10,041 nt of DNA from Flavipsychrobacter stenotrophus (GTDB lineage: Bacteria; Bacteroidota; Bacteroidia; Chitinophagales; Chitinophagaceae). The DNA is taken from positions 1 to 10,041 of the forward strand of contig CANCOG010000149.1 in assembly GCA_947379685.1 (NCBI GenBank), given 5' to 3'. This document shows, one piece after another, positions 1-6,485 of this stretch. Under the pieces are notes generated by a model. The model was not told the DNA's origin. It did not search any database and saw nothing but the letters and a program-made list of their open reading frames with translations. Each line of letters opens with the position of its first letter. Positions within the stretch are counted from its first letter, which is position 1. Position numbers and translations under genes: made by a program.

Positions 1-324
1 AAGTCTTATTTCGGAGCGAGATATTATGTAAATTATGGGTACATCATAAAGGCAATTCCGCTGGATGGCGTAATAATGCACATTTTCATGGGCCTTGGAT
101 CGATTGAACATCAAATTAATGAAAGGATAAAAGAACTTTTAGACTTTGAAAATGAAGTTCCTGACGAAATAAGGAAAATAGAATTGCAGGAACACATTAA
201 AAGTAACATAGTGAATATTTTCAATACCGTAAACTCAGAGGCGGACTTACTCGATGAATTGAAACGAAAACCTAACCTAAATTATGTTTGTCAGGTGGTG
301 AAAAAGCACTTTGGCTTGTTGTAA
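1..324 (+). CDS. DUF4304-like protein, C-terminal part (5' end outside window)
   Basis: The frame is open from base 1, so this is the last 107 codons of a longer gene. The first in-window ATG at 76 is internal. The visible part starts with a beta-strand segment (YYVNYGYIIKA). It continues with a His-containing strand (MHIFMGLGS), then an acidic helix with LLDFENEVPDEIR, and ends with KRKPNLNYVCQVVKKHFGLL. This order, a 'vNyGiyik' strand, a 'LldfeN..de.R' helix and a C-terminal helix after 'P.LNyv', matches what I remember of DUF4304 proteins, small cytoplasmic proteins of unknown function that are often near toxin-immunity or defence genes. I see no signal peptide or membrane segment in the visible part. 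No terminator hairpin follows directly. The family call is from memory; the function is unknown. Confidence 0.7.
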   Translation, partial: KSYFGARYYVNYGYIIKAIPLDGVIMHIFMGLGSIEHQINERIKELLDFENEVPDEIRKIELQEHIKSNIVNIFNTVNSEADLLDELKRKPNLNYVCQVVKKHFGLL

Positions 325-869
325 ACAGCTGCTTCCTTAAATATAAAACTGGCTATCCTTCTGGTTATCCTCCACAACCAATTATCTCCTAAAAGTTTTT
401 AGATTGCCCCGCACGAGCAAATTATGGGCCATCAGGTTTTCACCACCAAAACCTAGGGCGCGATTTCATTAATCGTATAACCCTACCTAACGAATCTGTT
501 TCACTCCAAAACGATATTGAGCGGTCAATTTCATACAATAAATAACCAGTAAAAAGGATCAAAAGACTTCACACAAAAAACAACAATAAGATATTTTTTC
601 TTTTGAACATTTTTATTACTTTTGCTCAAGTATATAGTTAATATTTTACAGCATGTATAATATTTCTGTTGTGAATAATTAAAAATAGAAATAAAAACAA
701 CATCCATTTGGATCATCTAATTGAATTGCGCCTTTGCGTACTTCAACGGACTTAAAGGCGATAAATAAACATATTGAATAAGTGGAACCAACGCCACTAT
801 AATAAGAGGGGTGGAACCTGAAAAACCGGAGAGTAAGGGCAAACAATTAATATTAAAAACATTTAAACA
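325..869. other. 545-bp gap with a possible structured leader for the next gene
   Basis: No convincing gene lies here; open frames are short and AT-rich. TACTTTTG at 617-624 fits the Bacteroidota -7 element, but no TTTG sits at proper spacing upstream. If it is used, the 108-aa gene has a leader of about 240 nt. That leader contains a hairpin with perfect 7-bp arms (CGCCTTT 729-735, AAAGGCG 754-760). It also contains a small AGTGG/CCACT hairpin (781-785, 794-798) and the octamer GTGGAACC twice (782-789 and 811-818). I recognise no known riboswitch class. Confidence 0.4.
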
Positions 870-1196
870 ATGGCTATCAACGGTACGTATTACTGCCAGG
901 ATCTCAACTCAACTTTAATTATCAACAACCCGGGTAATATGCCAGGCGGCACTTTCAGCGGTTCTTTCGAACTTGATGAGATAACTATTGGCATCAATGC
1001 AACTATGAATCCCGAAATGATCGAAGGAATGCAGGTGACAGACTTTTGGTTTGGTGGAAATATTATTAACCCAAACGAATTTGTTGGTGGAGCTGGCATG
1101 CAGAACATGGACCAACCAAATGCACTTCAGGTAGCGGGTGCATACCCGACGGCTGAAGGAGTTTCTACATTTGACGGCGAATATTTATTGCAATAA
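870..1196 (+). CDS. small beta-rich protein of unknown function, possibly avidin-like barrel
   Basis: This is a 108-aa protein starting at ATG with AT-rich sequence and no Shine-Dalgarno just upstream, as is usual in Bacteroidota. It has no signal peptide, lipobox or membrane helix, so it is probably cytoplasmic. It is rich in Gly, Asn, Thr and aromatics, with alternating strand-like segments: NGTYYCQDLNSTLIIN at residues 4-19, GGTFSGSFEL at 26-35, EITIGINATM at 37-46, a central FWFGGNII at 59-66, and a closing STFDGEYLLQ. The first segment resembles strand 1 of avidin/streptavidin (GTWYN.LGS.), and the next G.FSGSFE resembles strand 2. The later biotin-pocket Trp motifs are not evident, so this is a hypothesis only. 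The gene stands alone, with a long leader upstream and its own strong terminator. I do not recognise a named family. Confidence 0.75.
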   Translation: MAINGTYYCQDLNSTLIINNPGNMPGGTFSGSFELDEITIGINATMNPEMIEGMQVTDFWFGGNIINPNEFVGGAGMQNMDQPNALQVAGAYPTAEGVSTFDGEYLLQ

Positions 1197-1215
1197 TAAT
1201 TTTTGATGTTTCTAT

Positions 1216-1263
1216 AAAACAATCATCCCCTGTTGCGTTTACGTGGCAGGGGATGATTGTTTT
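1216..1263 (+). terminator. strong hairpin terminator after the 108-aa gene
   Basis: Perfect 17-bp arms (1216-1232 and 1247-1263, core AATCATCCCCTG) enclose a 14-nt loop. The arm itself ends in TTTT on the + strand and begins with AAAA, so it could act in both directions. It starts 20 nt after the stop codon. Confidence 0.85.
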
Positions 1264-1304
1264 GGATAATAGTGGTTTAAGCTAGCTGCAAACCGTCAGC
1301 GGAT

Positions 1305-1312
1305 TAATTTTG
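1305..1312 (+). promoter_or_regulatory. Bacteroidota -7 promoter element for the 405-aa gene
   Basis: TAATTTTG fits the TAnnTTTG consensus of the Bacteroidota primary sigma factor exactly. It lies 26 bp upstream of the ATG, giving a leader of about 20 nt. No clear TTTG -33 element is visible. Confidence 0.6.
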
Positions 1313-1338
1313 TAACTTGCAGAAAATTTCACTGATTT

Positions 1339-2556
1339 ATGAAAAAGATTTTCCCGCTCCTGTCCCTGATTGTTTTTCTTACCACCAATACTAATGCTCA
1401 GGTTAAAGATGCAGCTGTAGAACAGATGATGACCCAGAGATACATGACCTGCGATGATATATTTTACAACACCATCACCCTTGTTCCAAAACTGTACCGT
1501 GAAAAGAAAATGGACACGCTGAAGGCAGTAATCAGTTATTGCAAAAAGAACTGCGGCTTCTATGAAGCTATAGTCGGCTTCAGCATCCTCAATTCCATTG
1601 AAAACAACACTTTTCGCGAGGAACTGACCGACACCTATAAGGATTCCACCAAGGGAAACAGCCTCAAAGATGTTATGTTCTACAAAAACAACATCTTATC
1701 GTACCTCGAAGAATACAAAAGCAACCAGAACATAGAAAAAATGCCTGCCAATTACCCGCATTACGCCTATACAGCCTATGTTGACTATAACAATTTCATG
1801 CTTGAGTTTGCCCGATCACTATTGAAAAAACCGGGACTGGGACATACGGAGCGATTCCTCGTAAAATTCTACGCTTACCCTGATTCCATGAGCCTGCGAC
1901 AGCTGGATGATTCGTTGTACCATGGATCATTGATTCAGGAAGCCTACAAGGATAGAACCAAGTTTGGTGGCGTGAGTTATGGCCTTGTTTTCGGGCAATG
2001 GCACCCAACGGGGCAGCTTGCTGTGCTTGGAGATCATCCGTTCCTGGGTGCATACATTGGTGGAAGAGGTGGTGGCTTCTCCTGCGATTTTGTTATGAAT
2101 TTCGGATTTGGCGACGCCGCTAACCGGTATATAGTCGTGAAGGACGACTCCATCTACAATACGAAGTATTTCTTCAACTACTACATTGGCCTGGACTTTG
2201 GGCAGGCTCTGTTTCGCACCAATCACAGCGAACTCGCATTTTTGTATGGCATAGCCTATGATGGCATTGAAACCATTGACGTGAGCAGCAATTCAAATTC
2301 GAACGCAAATTCAAACGCAACGGGTAAAGTCCTGAGCTCCCTTAACCTCAATACCGGCCTGGGCTACAAATTCTATTACCGGCATATCACCAACGACAAT
2401 TCCTATCGTCATCCCTATGTGGCCCTCCAGGCAAAATATAATTTTGTGAGCTATAATAATAACGGAGGTACTGACCTCACAGGCCGTTCATTCACTTTCA
2501 GCCTGATATGGGGTATGTACGCAAAGCATATCCACCATTATTATGATAAGAATTAA
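1339..2556 (+). CDS. secreted protein, helical N-half and beta-rich C-half, unknown function
   Basis: A 405-aa protein. Residues 1-20 form a clear Sec signal peptide (MKK start, hydrophobic LLSLIVFL core, cleavage expected after NTNA before Gln21), so it is exported. No lipobox Cys is present. Residues 25 to about 205 are mainly helical and charged, with two close cysteines (C68, C72) that could form a disulfide. From about 208 on, the protein is rich in Gly and aromatics with alternating patterns (GGVSYGLVFGQWHP, FLGAYIGGRGGGFSCDF, LNTGLGYKFYYRH). This resembles a beta-barrel or transporter-like outer membrane domain. Residues 317-326 are a Ser-Asn low-complexity stretch, probably an exposed loop. 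The end, HIHHYYDKN, lacks the usual terminal Phe of an outer membrane barrel. It is a single-gene unit behind its own -7 element. I do not recognise a named family; surface or periplasmic location is inference. Confidence 0.85.
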   Translation: MKKIFPLLSLIVFLTTNTNAQVKDAAVEQMMTQRYMTCDDIFYNTITLVPKLYREKKMDTLKAVISYCKKNCGFYEAIVGFSILNSIENNTFREELTDTYKDSTKGNSLKDVMFYKNNILSYLEEYKSNQNIEKMPANYPHYAYTAYVDYNNFMLEFARSLLKKPGLGHTERFLVKFYAYPDSMSLRQLDDSLYHGSLIQEAYKDRTKFGGVSYGLVFGQWHPTGQLAVLGDHPFLGAYIGGRGGGFSCDFVMNFGFGDAANRYIVVKDDSIYNTKYFFNYYIGLDFGQALFRTNHSELAFLYGIAYDGIETIDVSSNSNSNANSNATGKVLSSLNLNTGLGYKFYYRHITNDNSYRHPYVALQAKYNFVSYNNNGGTDLTGRSFTFSLIWGMYAKHIHHYYDKN

Positions 2557-2767
2557 GTGACACGCAGAAAGCAAACAACTGTCTGGCATTTAAATGTAAA
2601 GTTTAGCTGTAAGCCCTTACCCTTTCTGACATCTCCCTGAACGCTCATTTAGAGAGAAGGGAGACCACTCTGGCCACAAACACAAGGGCACTATGTGAGC
2701 AAGCCTATGGGGTAAAATTCAAAGTAGTACACTTAAATGGGTATATATCTTCAACTACTAAAACCCC
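2557..2767. other. intergenic stretch before the AraC-type gene, no gene seen
   Basis: About 210 bp. It holds a weak hairpin with 7-bp arms (TCTCCCT 2632-2638, AGGGAGA 2658-2664) and a 19-nt loop without a T-tract, and the palindrome CATTTAAATG. Neither can be assigned a role with confidence. Confidence 0.3.
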
Positions 2768-2775
2768 TAATTTTG
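2768..2775 (+). promoter_or_regulatory. -7 promoter element very close to the AraC-type start codon
   Basis: TAATTTTG matches TAnnTTTG. It ends only 13 bp before the GTG at 2789, so the predicted transcript has a leader of about 6-8 nt. No TTTG is visible at -33 spacing. Confidence 0.55.
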
Positions 2776-2788
2776 TAAAAAACAACTT

Positions 2789-3610
2789 GTGCTAAAAACG
2801 ATAGTTCCGAGGTCTCCAACACTCAGGCAGTATATTGAGGCTTTCTATGTGTTTGATGCAGACTTACCGGAGCACCTTAGTTACCTGGCATTTCCGCATA
2901 CAAATACCGGCCTGTCGTTTTTTAAAAGTGTCTCAATTGAAAGGGATAACTTCAAGGTTACAATTCGCGAAAAGCAGCCATCGGACAATTCGGTTTGTAT
3001 TGAAATCCTGGGGAAATACACCCAACCAGTATTTGTTAATTATGAAGGGGCCGTTGAAGAAATATCAATTGTCTTTAGACCGCTGGGCATCAATAGATTT
3101 TTAGAGGAAGATCTATTGAACATTGCCCCCGACTATTCACAACCATTCTTTAACCAGCGTTGGCTAAGTGCCGCTGAGCAGCTGTTCAATTCCCAAAACA
3201 GAATTGAATATCTGGAAGCATTCCTGTTGTCCGTCTTCAAAGAGAAAGAGGAATATAAAACGATAGAGCAATCACTCGCAATGTTTGAAAATAGCCTGGA
3301 GGACTATAGTGTGGCGGCCGTTGCAGAACAACTGGGACTCAACATGAAAACTTTCCAAAGAAACTTTACAAAAATTATGGCCTGCGCCCCATCAGACTAT
3401 AAACGGATCGCCAGGTTCCGGAACTCCATTAATTCTAAGTTTCAGTCAAAAGAAATAAAATCACTGACGAGCCTAACCTACGAAAGCAACTATACCGATC
3501 AATCATACTTTATTAGAGAGTTTAGAAAGTTGACCAGTCAAAACCCTAAAAACTTCTTTAAAGAGGTCAGTTTAGTAGATGGCGATAAAATTGTTTGGGA
3601 AATTTTGTAA
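2789..3610 (+). CDS. AraC/XylS-family transcriptional regulator
   Basis: 273 aa, starting at GTG. The family-typical opening (PRSPTLRQYIEAFYVFD) follows at residues 7-23, which supports this start; there is no ATG that would keep it. The N-terminal about 160 residues form the ligand-sensing half seen in many Bacteroidota AraC proteins, with beta-rich PHTNTGLSFF and a conserved-looking EISIVFRPLGINRFL at 91-105. The C-terminal domain carries two helix-turn-helix motifs: SVAAVAEQLGLNMKTFQRNF (about 174-193) and the second around SLTSLTYESNYTDQSYFIRE (about 225-244), then the PKNFF signature near 253-257. It acts as a DNA-binding regulator in the cytoplasm; target and effector are unknown. It is monocistronic or loosely linked to the 80-aa membrane protein 61 bp downstream, which has its own promoter-like element. 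Confidence 0.92.
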   Translation: MLKTIVPRSPTLRQYIEAFYVFDADLPEHLSYLAFPHTNTGLSFFKSVSIERDNFKVTIREKQPSDNSVCIEILGKYTQPVFVNYEGAVEEISIVFRPLGINRFLEEDLLNIAPDYSQPFFNQRWLSAAEQLFNSQNRIEYLEAFLLSVFKEKEEYKTIEQSLAMFENSLEDYSVAAVAEQLGLNMKTFQRNFTKIMACAPSDYKRIARFRNSINSKFQSKEIKSLTSLTYESNYTDQSYFIREFRKLTSQNPKNFFKEVSLVDGDKIVWEIL

Positions 3611-3648
3611 ATGTCCTGAAAGTCCAATTCCAGCCATGCCTGTTCTCT

Positions 3649-3656
3649 GAATTTTG
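3649..3656 (+). promoter_or_regulatory. -7-like element before the 80-aa membrane protein gene
   Basis: GAATTTTG matches TAnnTTTG at all but the first base. It sits 15 bp upstream of the ATG at 3672, leaving a leader of about 10 nt with ACAGAG just before the start. Confidence 0.4.
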
Positions 3657-3671
3657 TAAAAAAAAACAGAG

Positions 3672-3914
3672 ATGAAAACACCACTCAACAAATTCGCCTA
3701 TATCGCATTCCTGTTATTAGGAATCTACCAGGGAGTTGTACGGCACGATTACATGCAGGCTGCTGCATCCTTCGGAATTGGTCTGGCTTTCGACCCATTT
3801 AATATTGACCAGAAATGGAATGAAAGGCCAAAATGGCAACGGGCGATCTTGATCGCTAATTTAGCATTGGTTGGTGCCATGTTTGGATTTGGCATCGGGT
3901 TACATGACAGGTAG
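3672..3914 (+). CDS. small membrane protein, unknown function
   Basis: 80 aa with ATG start. There are hydrophobic segments at about residues 8-22 (FAYIAFLLLGIYQGV), 28-43 (a weaker, Ala/Gly-rich segment) and 57-76 (AILIANLALVGAMFGFGIG). Two or three inner-membrane helices are therefore likely. The loop at 44-56 carries a WNERPKWQR cluster of charged and aromatic residues, probably at the membrane face. No signal cleavage site or lipobox is seen. It follows the AraC-type gene in the same direction by 61 bp and could be its target or simply a neighbour. I know no named family. Confidence 0.7.
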   Translation: MKTPLNKFAYIAFLLLGIYQGVVRHDYMQAAASFGIGLAFDPFNIDQKWNERPKWQRAILIANLALVGAMFGFGIGLHDR

Positions 3915-3920
3915 TCAATT

Positions 3921-3928
3921 TAGTTTTG
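3921..3928 (+). promoter_or_regulatory. orphan -7-like promoter element
   Basis: TAGTTTTG is an exact TAnnTTTG match 6 bp after the stop of the membrane protein gene. It points into a stretch with no convincing ORF. The only start nearby (ATG 3935) opens 10 codons. No -33 TTTG is at proper spacing. Confidence 0.3.
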
Positions 3929-4358
3929 TAAATCAATGTTGTTTAATTTCCCAAAAACACCGCATTGACGTGCGTGATTTAGGGGTGCGTTCGTACCCAC
4001 CGGCCAATGGGGGACTTGGTTGAATACTGATAAAATCAAGACGTGAGGGCCACTACCCTACGCTGTTTTTAAATCGTCTTTTGTGACCTTACCTAACCTT
4101 GAATCAAGACCCCATCATCACCGCCAAAGTATAATTCCATTCCCCTCAATAGGAAAAATGTTTGACGTACACTTAAAACAACCTGGAAACAGCGCAAGTA
4201 AAACGAATGTTCAAAATGCCCCCCAAAATACTCCTACCACCATTACCTGCCCAGCTGTGGTGTAGCGGAGCATTTGGTTGCGGCACGAACAGCATCCAGC
4301 TGTGTGTAAACTAAAAGGAGAGATGCTCGAGTAGTTGAAGCGGCAGCCAGGAAAGCAT
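3929..4358. other. gap without a convincing gene; probably remnant or non-coding sequence
   Basis: About 430 bp. Short open frames exist on both strands (for example 4083-4265 + and 4211-4492 -), but their translations show no protein-like pattern. A stable small hairpin is visible at 3986-4001 (GGGTGC/GTACCC with a GTTC loop). A partial direct repeat, CCAGCTGTG followed by GTGTA or TGTA, occurs at about 4251-4264 and 4296-4308. Nothing diagnostic of a tRNA or insertion sequence was found. Confidence 0.35.
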
Positions 4359-4380
4359 GTATACCTGTTTACAGGTATAC
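4359..4380. repeat. perfect 22-bp palindrome, operator-like
   Basis: GTATACCTGT, then TT, then its exact reverse complement (10-bp arms, 2-bp centre). The length and symmetry suit a binding site for a dimeric regulator such as a TetR- or GntR-type protein. It lies about 35 bp upstream of where the EthD homology begins. No regulator gene of those types is in the window. Confidence 0.6.
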
Positions 4381-4414
4381 GCGTTTCGAAGTCCAGTCCA
4401 ACCGCACAAAGCGC

Positions 4415-4714
4415 GGGTTTTATCAAGTACCAAGGGACAAAGATTTTTTTGAAAGACATTATTTTGACGTGTATGTTTCCTTGGCAAAACAATTACCTGG
4501 CCTTATAAAATATGAGGTAAATGCGGGGCCTATTGCTTCTGCTACCGGGCATAACAACATTCATCGTATAGTCAATTTGTACTTCGACACAATTGAGACT
4601 ATGATTACTACATTTCGCTCAGACATAGGGCAAAAATGCGCTGTCGACAGAAAAACTTTAGCGCAAGACAACGAAGACGTTCAGATATATTTGTATGACA
4701 AAGAAAATGTCTAA
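4415..4714 (+). pseudogene. EthD-family protein gene lacking its 5' end
   Basis: The frame is open from 4310 to the stop. EthD-type homology (Pfam EthD; dimeric alpha/beta-barrel ferredoxin-like fold) begins abruptly at GFYQVPRDKDFFERHYFDV (about 4415). It goes on through SLAKQLPGLIKYEVNAGP, the NLYFDTIETM strand-helix, DIGQKCAVDRKTLA and a final VQIYLYDKENV. Intact relatives start a few residues earlier with a short hydrophobic strand after Met. Here no ATG, GTG or TTG exists between the in-frame stop at 4307 and the GTG at 4469. Translation from that GTG would give 81 aa lacking strand 1 and most of the first helix region, so the fold would probably fail. The 3' end is intact and followed by a strong terminator. 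I read it as a 5'-damaged gene. EthD relatives take part in small-molecule oxidation pathways; the substrate here is unknown. Confidence 0.7.
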
Positions 4715-4913
4715 TGCATTTATAGAACAACTTGTTATTACCTGCTGATAACTTGCCCATTCCTATCTCATAATGGGGTTGACCTAAACCTTTATCTTCT
4801 GCAGGCCAGGTTTCCGTGCTCAAGGAACCGGCACTTACAGGCCAATCGGTTTTTTCTTAGAAATTCACAACAGATCCAAATCCTCCTAATACAGACGATG
4901 GTCACCCCCCGTC

Positions 4914-4956
4914 TCAAACGATAAAACCCGCTACAGCAGCGGGTTTTATCGTTTGA
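4914..4956. terminator. bidirectional terminator between convergent genes
   Basis: Perfect 19-bp arms (4914-4932 and 4938-4956; core ATAAAACCCGCT) with a 5-nt loop ACAGC. A-rich left and T-rich right flanks in the stem allow function on both strands. It separates the EthD remnant (+) from the GNAT-nitrilase gene (-). Confidence 0.85.
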
Positions 4957-5009
4957 CGAATTGTCCTGACAATGTCTGCAAAGGCTCTATGACATGATGC
5001 CCCTTTTAC

Positions 5010-6410
5010 TTATAATATTGGTTGGTCTTTTAGCTTTAATTCATAAAAATCGGTTCGCCTGTCTTTTAGGTTACGCACACTGCCGTAGCTGTGTAACTCA
5101 TCCAGTAACGACAAATCAACCTCGGCAATCAGTATCATTTCTGTATTAGTAGTTGCTTCACTTTTAATACAGTTCGATGGAAAAGTAAAGTCACTTGGTG
5201 TGAAAACAGCGGCCTGCGAGTATTGTATATCCATATTCTCCACTTTGGGCAGGTTACCCACACTGCCCGTTATAGCTACATAACATTCGTTTTCAATAGC
5301 CCTGGCCTGTGCACACAACCGCACCCGCATGTAAGCGTTTTGCGTATCGGTTAGGAAGGGTACAAAAAGAATTTGCATACCTTCATTCGCCAGCAATCTT
5401 GCCAACTCCGGAAACTCAACATCATAACATATCAATATTCCCACGCGCCCCGCATCTGTCTCATACACTTTTAGCTTGTTGCCTCCGTGTATACCCCAGT
5501 GTTTGGCCTCATCTGGGGTGATGTGTATTTTCTCATACTTATCTATAGTACCATTGCGGTGACATAAAAAACCCACATTCTTTAGCGACTCATCTTCAAT
5601 GCTCGGCAGGCTGCCGGTAATAATATTGACATTATAACGTATTGCCAATTCCCGGAATCGGTCCCTTATTTCAGGTGTGAACTTCGCAAGCTCACGCATC
5701 GCATCTGCTTCAGATAAATGGTTGAAACCAGCCAGTAACGGACCGTTGAACAATTCAGGTAGTACAGCAAAGTCGCTTTTGTAGGCAGATACAGAATCAA
5801 TAAAATACTCTAACTGGCTAAACATTTCATCCATGTCTTTGTAAAGGCGCATCTGCCATTGAATTAATCCCACTCTTACATAGGTCTTTACGTTGAACAG
5901 ATTTTTGCGGTCGGGCTCGTAATAAACATTAAACCACTGCAATAATGTCGCATACTCCTTGCTTTGCCCGTCATCAGGCATATAGTTATTCAGCACCCTG
6001 ATAACATGGAAATCATTGGATAGCTGGAAGGTGAGTACCTGATCGTAAATTTCTTTATTTTTTACTTTCTGTATGTACTCCTTTGGCGATAATTTCTCAG
6101 CGTATTCATGATAATTTGGTAGCCTGCCACCAAATATTACTGCTCTTAAATTTAAGTTTTCACAAAGGTCTTTCCTGGCATCATAAAGCCTTCTGCCCAG
6201 CCTGAGCCCTCTGTAATCGGGGTGTATGAATATCTCAATTCCATATAGCACATCTCCTTTGCGGGTATGTGTATTGAAAGTGTAATTGCCGGTGATCTGC
6301 TTGTAAGTATGCTCATCACCAAATTTCTTATAATCAACAATGATCGAAAGTGCGCAACTAAAATCGCCAAAACTAAAAATTAACCTCGGATAAAAGCAAT
6401 TATTAACCAT
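5010..6410 (-). CDS. GNAT acetyltransferase / carbon-nitrogen hydrolase fusion, N-terminally truncated
   Basis: From the ATG at 6410 the protein is 466 aa; an in-frame GTG at 6440 would give 476. Intact relatives, such as Bacillus YhcX-type proteins of about 510 aa, carry a full GNAT domain followed by a nitrilase-superfamily amidohydrolase. The GNAT part is recognisable here only from ALSIIVDYKKFGDEHTY (residue 20 on). The acetyl-CoA loop is kept (YRGLRLGRRLYDAR, 66-79), as is FQLSNDFHVIRVL, but the first three strands and helices are absent. Residues 1-19 look unrelated. The nitrilase domain (about 175-466) is complete, with catalytic Glu219 (PELF), Lys294 (EKIH) and Cys328 (LICYD), so C-N bond hydrolysis on an amide or nitrile-like substrate is plausible. 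Acetyl transfer is doubtful. The gene is monocistronic between a terminator upstream and a shared one downstream. Confidence 0.88.
   Translation of the reverse strand: MVNNCFYPRLIFSFGDFSCALSIIVDYKKFGDEHTYKQITGNYTFNTHTRKGDVLYGIEIFIHPDYRGLRLGRRLYDARKDLCENLNLRAVIFGGRLPNYHEYAEKLSPKEYIQKVKNKEIYDQVLTFQLSNDFHVIRVLNNYMPDDGQSKEYATLLQWFNVYYEPDRKNLFNVKTYVRVGLIQWQMRLYKDMDEMFSQLEYFIDSVSAYKSDFAVLPELFNGPLLAGFNHLSEADAMRELAKFTPEIRDRFRELAIRYNVNIITGSLPSIEDESLKNVGFLCHRNGTIDKYEKIHITPDEAKHWGIHGGNKLKVYETDAGRVGILICYDVEFPELARLLANEGMQILFVPFLTDTQNAYMRVRLCAQARAIENECYVAITGSVGNLPKVENMDIQYSQAAVFTPSDFTFPSNCIKSEATTNTEMILIAEVDLSLLDELHSYGSVRNLKDRRTDFYELKLKDQPIL
6368..6375 (-). promoter_or_regulatory. -7-like promoter element inside the apparent 5' end of the GNAT-nitrilase gene
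   Basis: On the minus strand TAGTTTTG fits TAnnTTTG, and ATTG (6400-6397) lies 21 nt upstream as a near -33 element. If used, transcription starts downstream of the ATG at 6410. The next in-frame usual start is then a GTG around residue 54, which would leave mainly the nitrilase domain. Confidence 0.35.
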
Positions 6411-6485
6411 TGTCAGCACAAAACACCCTACCCAAAACACATGGATAAAACCAATTATTAACGCTGTCTCAAAAAAAAATCCTGC

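Noticed and set aside
382..465. Minus-strand segment reading NRALGFGGENLMAHNLL and on to a stop
   Set aside because: It looks faintly protein-like, but is only about 27 codons with stops on both sides and no start; too little to call a pseudogene.
531..716. 61-codon minus-strand open frame
   Set aside because: Low-complexity, AT-driven sequence (KKKYLIVVF, NKNVQKKK) without start context or neighbours; not credible as a gene.
1796..2226. Minus-strand open frames of 85 and 99 codons opposite the 405-aa gene
   Set aside because: They lie wholly inside a gene with a clear signal peptide and steady codon use, and their translations show no protein-like pattern.
2284..2325. Repeated AAATTC/AACGCA units
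   Set aside because: They encode the Ser-Asn stretch of the 405-aa protein; simple coding low complexity, not a CRISPR or other repeat array.
4083..4492. Open frames of 60 (+) and 93 (-) codons before the EthD remnant
   Set aside because: They overlap each other, have odd composition (His/Pro- or Cys-rich) and no plausible family pattern.
4608..4823. 71-codon minus-strand frame beginning STETWPAEDKGLGQPHYEIG
   Set aside because: The first 20 residues look reasonable, but it starts at TTG, runs antisense into the EthD coding sequence and becomes non-protein-like there.
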